A stretch of 6,763 nucleotides of DNA from Hyphomicrobiales bacterium (GTDB lineage Bacteria; Pseudomonadota; Alphaproteobacteria; Rhizobiales; Xanthobacteraceae): positions 1 through 6,763 of the forward strand of contig JAPLPC010000262.1 of the NCBI GenBank assembly GCA_026400425.1, in the 5' to 3' direction. The stretch's first letter is position 1; every line of letters starts with the position of its first letter. The notes beneath the pieces were generated by a model that made no database searches, had not been told where the DNA came from, and saw only the letters and a program-made list of their open reading frames with translations. Below are positions 5,425 through 6,763 of the stretch, in pieces. Made by a program: the position numbers and the translations under genes.

Positions 5425-6027
5425 ATGATCGACATCCGCCGCCTGCTCAGCCTCGCGCTGATAGCCGCCGCCGGACTGACATTGTCGATCACGCAAAGCG
5501 CCGCCCAGATGCAGCGCCCCGATATCGGCGACGAGCCGGGCCTGATCGCCGACGACTCCATCGAGCTGCCGCCGGAATATCAGAAGCAGATGGTGCTCTA
5601 TCGTACCACCGAACCGCCGGGCACCATCATCATCTCGACCTCCGAGCGCTATCTGTATCTGGTGCAGGGCAACGGCCGTGCGATGCGCTATGGCATCGGC
5701 GTCGGCCGTGACGGCTTCACCTGGCAGGGTCTGGTCAAGATCTCGCGCAAGGCCGAATGGCCTGACTGGACCCCGCCGCCGGAGATGATCCAGCGCCAAC
5801 CTTACCTGCCGCGCTTCATGGCCGGCGGGCCGGGCAATCCGATGGGCGCTCGCGCGCTCTATCTCGGCGCCACAGTCTATCGCATCCACGGCACCAACCG
5901 GCCCGACACCATCGGCACCGCCGTGTCGTCGGGCTGCTTCCGCCTGGTCAATGCCGATGTCAGCGATCTCTACGCCCGCGTGCCGGTCGGCACCAAGGTC
6001 GTGATCCGGCAGAAGCCCGAAATCTGA
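5425..6027 (+). CDS. Exported L,D-transpeptidase (YkuD domain)
   Basis: A 200-residue secreted enzyme of the ErfK/YbiS/YcfS/YnhG (YkuD) family, which forms 3-3 peptidoglycan cross-links or attaches proteins to the wall by attacking meso-diaminopimelate-containing stem peptides. Residues 1-27 are a signal peptide ending at 'QSAAQ'. The catalytic domain (about 66-196) begins with 'GTIIISTSERYLYLV' and contains H155 in 'YRIHGTN' and the nucleophile C171 in 'SSGCFRL' with R173. The family motif usually has SHGC; the serine in place of histidine, S169, is common among rhizobial members as far as I recall. The start at 5425 is preferred over ATG 5347, since it has GGGAG at 5412-5416 and places the signal peptide at the N-terminus. 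It lies 105 bp after the thioredoxin-like gene, so joint transcription is possible but not shown. Confidence 0.93.
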   Translation: MIDIRRLLSLALIAAAGLTLSITQSAAQMQRPDIGDEPGLIADDSIELPPEYQKQMVLYRTTEPPGTIIISTSERYLYLVQGNGRAMRYGIGVGRDGFTWQGLVKISRKAEWPDWTPPPEMIQRQPYLPRFMAGGPGNPMGARALYLGATVYRIHGTNRPDTIGTAVSSGCFRLVNADVSDLYARVPVGTKVVIRQKPEI

Positions 6028-6043
6028 GGTGGCATCCGCCACC
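6028..6043 (+). other. Short hairpin immediately after the L,D-transpeptidase stop
   Basis: GGTGGC (6028-6033) and GCCACC (6038-6043) form a perfect 6-bp stem with a four-base loop directly behind the stop codon. No T-run follows, so it is at most an RNA-stabilising stem or a factor-assisted terminator. Confidence 0.4.
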
Positions 6044-6093
6044 GCGACACCTCGCATCACCACAATCCAATTCGATCAGGGGGCTGATTTCTC

Positions 6094-6763
6094 ATGGCGA
6101 TGAAACGCACATTTGTGACCGGACTGGCCATCGGCCTCGCGGTCGCCACCGCCGTGGCCGCCGCCGCCATCACCTATGAACGCTATGACACCAAGACTCT
6201 GAAGCGCACAGTCAAGCGGGATGCGGTGCTGTGCGGCGTCAATACCGGCCTGCCCGGTTTCTCGACGCCCGACGCCAACGGCAACTGGAGCGGCTTCGAC
6301 GTCGATTTCTGTCGCGCCGTCGCCGCCGCCATCTTCAACGATCCGAAGAAGGTCACCTTCGTCGGGCTTGACGCCTCCGACCGCTTCAAGGAGCTGCAGA
6401 ACCGCAAGGTCGATATCCTCAGCCGCAATTCGACCTGGAGCCTGTCGCGCTAAGCCAATTACGCTTTGTATTTCCCTGCCGTCTCATATTACGACGGTCA
6501 GGGCTTCATGGTACCGAAAGCGCGCAATATCGAAACAGCGCTTGAGCTCGACGGCAGCAAGGTCTGCACTCAGGACAACACCACCACCGTGCTGAATGCC
6601 GCCGATTACTTCCGCACCAACAACATGAAATATACCGAGGTGAAACTGCCGAAGCTCGACGATGTCGTGAAGGCCTATCAATCCGGCCAGTGCGACACGC
6701 TCAGCGCCGATGCCTCGCAGCTCTATGCGTTGCGGCTCACCCTCGGCAAGCCCGACGACCACA
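6094..6763 (+). pseudogene. Amino-acid ABC transporter substrate-binding protein, interrupted by in-frame TAA (3' end outside window)
   Basis: This encodes a periplasmic binding protein of the general amino-acid transporter type (AapJ/BztA-like, SBP_bac_3 fold). Residues 1 to about 25 are a signal peptide. Then come 'LCGVNTGLPGFSTPDANGNW', 'GFDVDFCRAVAAAIF' with the family's cysteines C47 and C73, and 'KVDILSRNSTWSLSR'. Codon 120 (6451-6453) is TAA. The same frame is then open for 103 codons to the window end and reads on as the same family: 'YYDGQGFMVPKA', 'KVCTQDNTTTVLNAADYF', 'YQSGQCDTLSADASQLYALRL'. Relatives usually read 'SREADY' here, so a G-to-T change of GAA to TAA would explain the stop. 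As written, translation gives only 119 residues, too short for a working binding protein. ATG 6094 follows a purine-rich CAGGGGG (6077-6083). ATG 6100, two codons later, is a possible alternative start. A base-calling error is the main alternative to a pseudogene. Confidence 0.85.

Noticed and set aside
6508..6763. Separate C-terminal gene starting at ATG 6508 after the TAA
   Set aside because: There is no ribosome binding site, and the segment is simply the second half of the binding protein. Starting there would not give a complete domain or signal peptide.

Overview
This window looks like chromosomal DNA of an alphaproteobacterium, most likely from the Bradyrhizobium / Rhodopseudomonas / Afipia group. 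The reasons are the high GC content, the dense same-strand gene layout, the REC-DUF3369-kinase architecture, the rhizobial style of the L,D-transpeptidase and amino-acid binding protein, and a palindromic repeat of a type I associate with those genomes. All supported genes lie on the + strand; the long minus-strand reading frames are shadows of GC-rich genes.

Region 1 (1-2937) is a tightly coupled signalling operon. It holds the C-terminal ATPase half of a sensor histidine kinase, a soluble hybrid protein (receiver, DUF3369, histidine kinase), and an OmpR-type response regulator. The first two genes overlap by 31 bp and the last two by ATGA. The order suggests a phosphorelay: sensor kinase to hybrid receiver, hybrid kinase to DNA-binding regulator.

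Region 2 (2938-3231) is non-coding. It contains a REP-like inverted repeat directly behind the operon, then a less GC-rich stretch with four copies of the heptamer ACGAAAC (three on +, one on -) ahead of an ECF sigma factor gene. The sigma gene (3232-3843) has no anti-sigma gene next to it on the side visible here, and it is followed by a perfect 16-bp hairpin.

Region 3 (3917-5319) is a two-gene redox unit: a CcdA-family membrane thiol transporter and a periplasmic thioredoxin-like protein with a CVNC active site. Together they should carry electrons from cytoplasmic thioredoxin to periplasmic substrates. In front of them is GTAACG-N16-CGAA, very close to the GTAACC-N16-CGAA consensus I recall for Caulobacter sigma-F. 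It is enclosed by a perfect 11-bp inverted repeat. This makes the redox pair a likely target of an ECF sigma factor, possibly the adjacent one.

Region 4 (5320-6763) holds a secreted YkuD L,D-transpeptidase and the beginning of an amino-acid ABC transporter substrate-binding protein. The latter has an in-frame TAA at codon 120, after which the same frame stays open and family-like to the window end. It is therefore a single-nonsense pseudogene, or a sequencing error, or something stranger. I see no CRISPR array, tRNA, rRNA, insertion sequence or phage gene.
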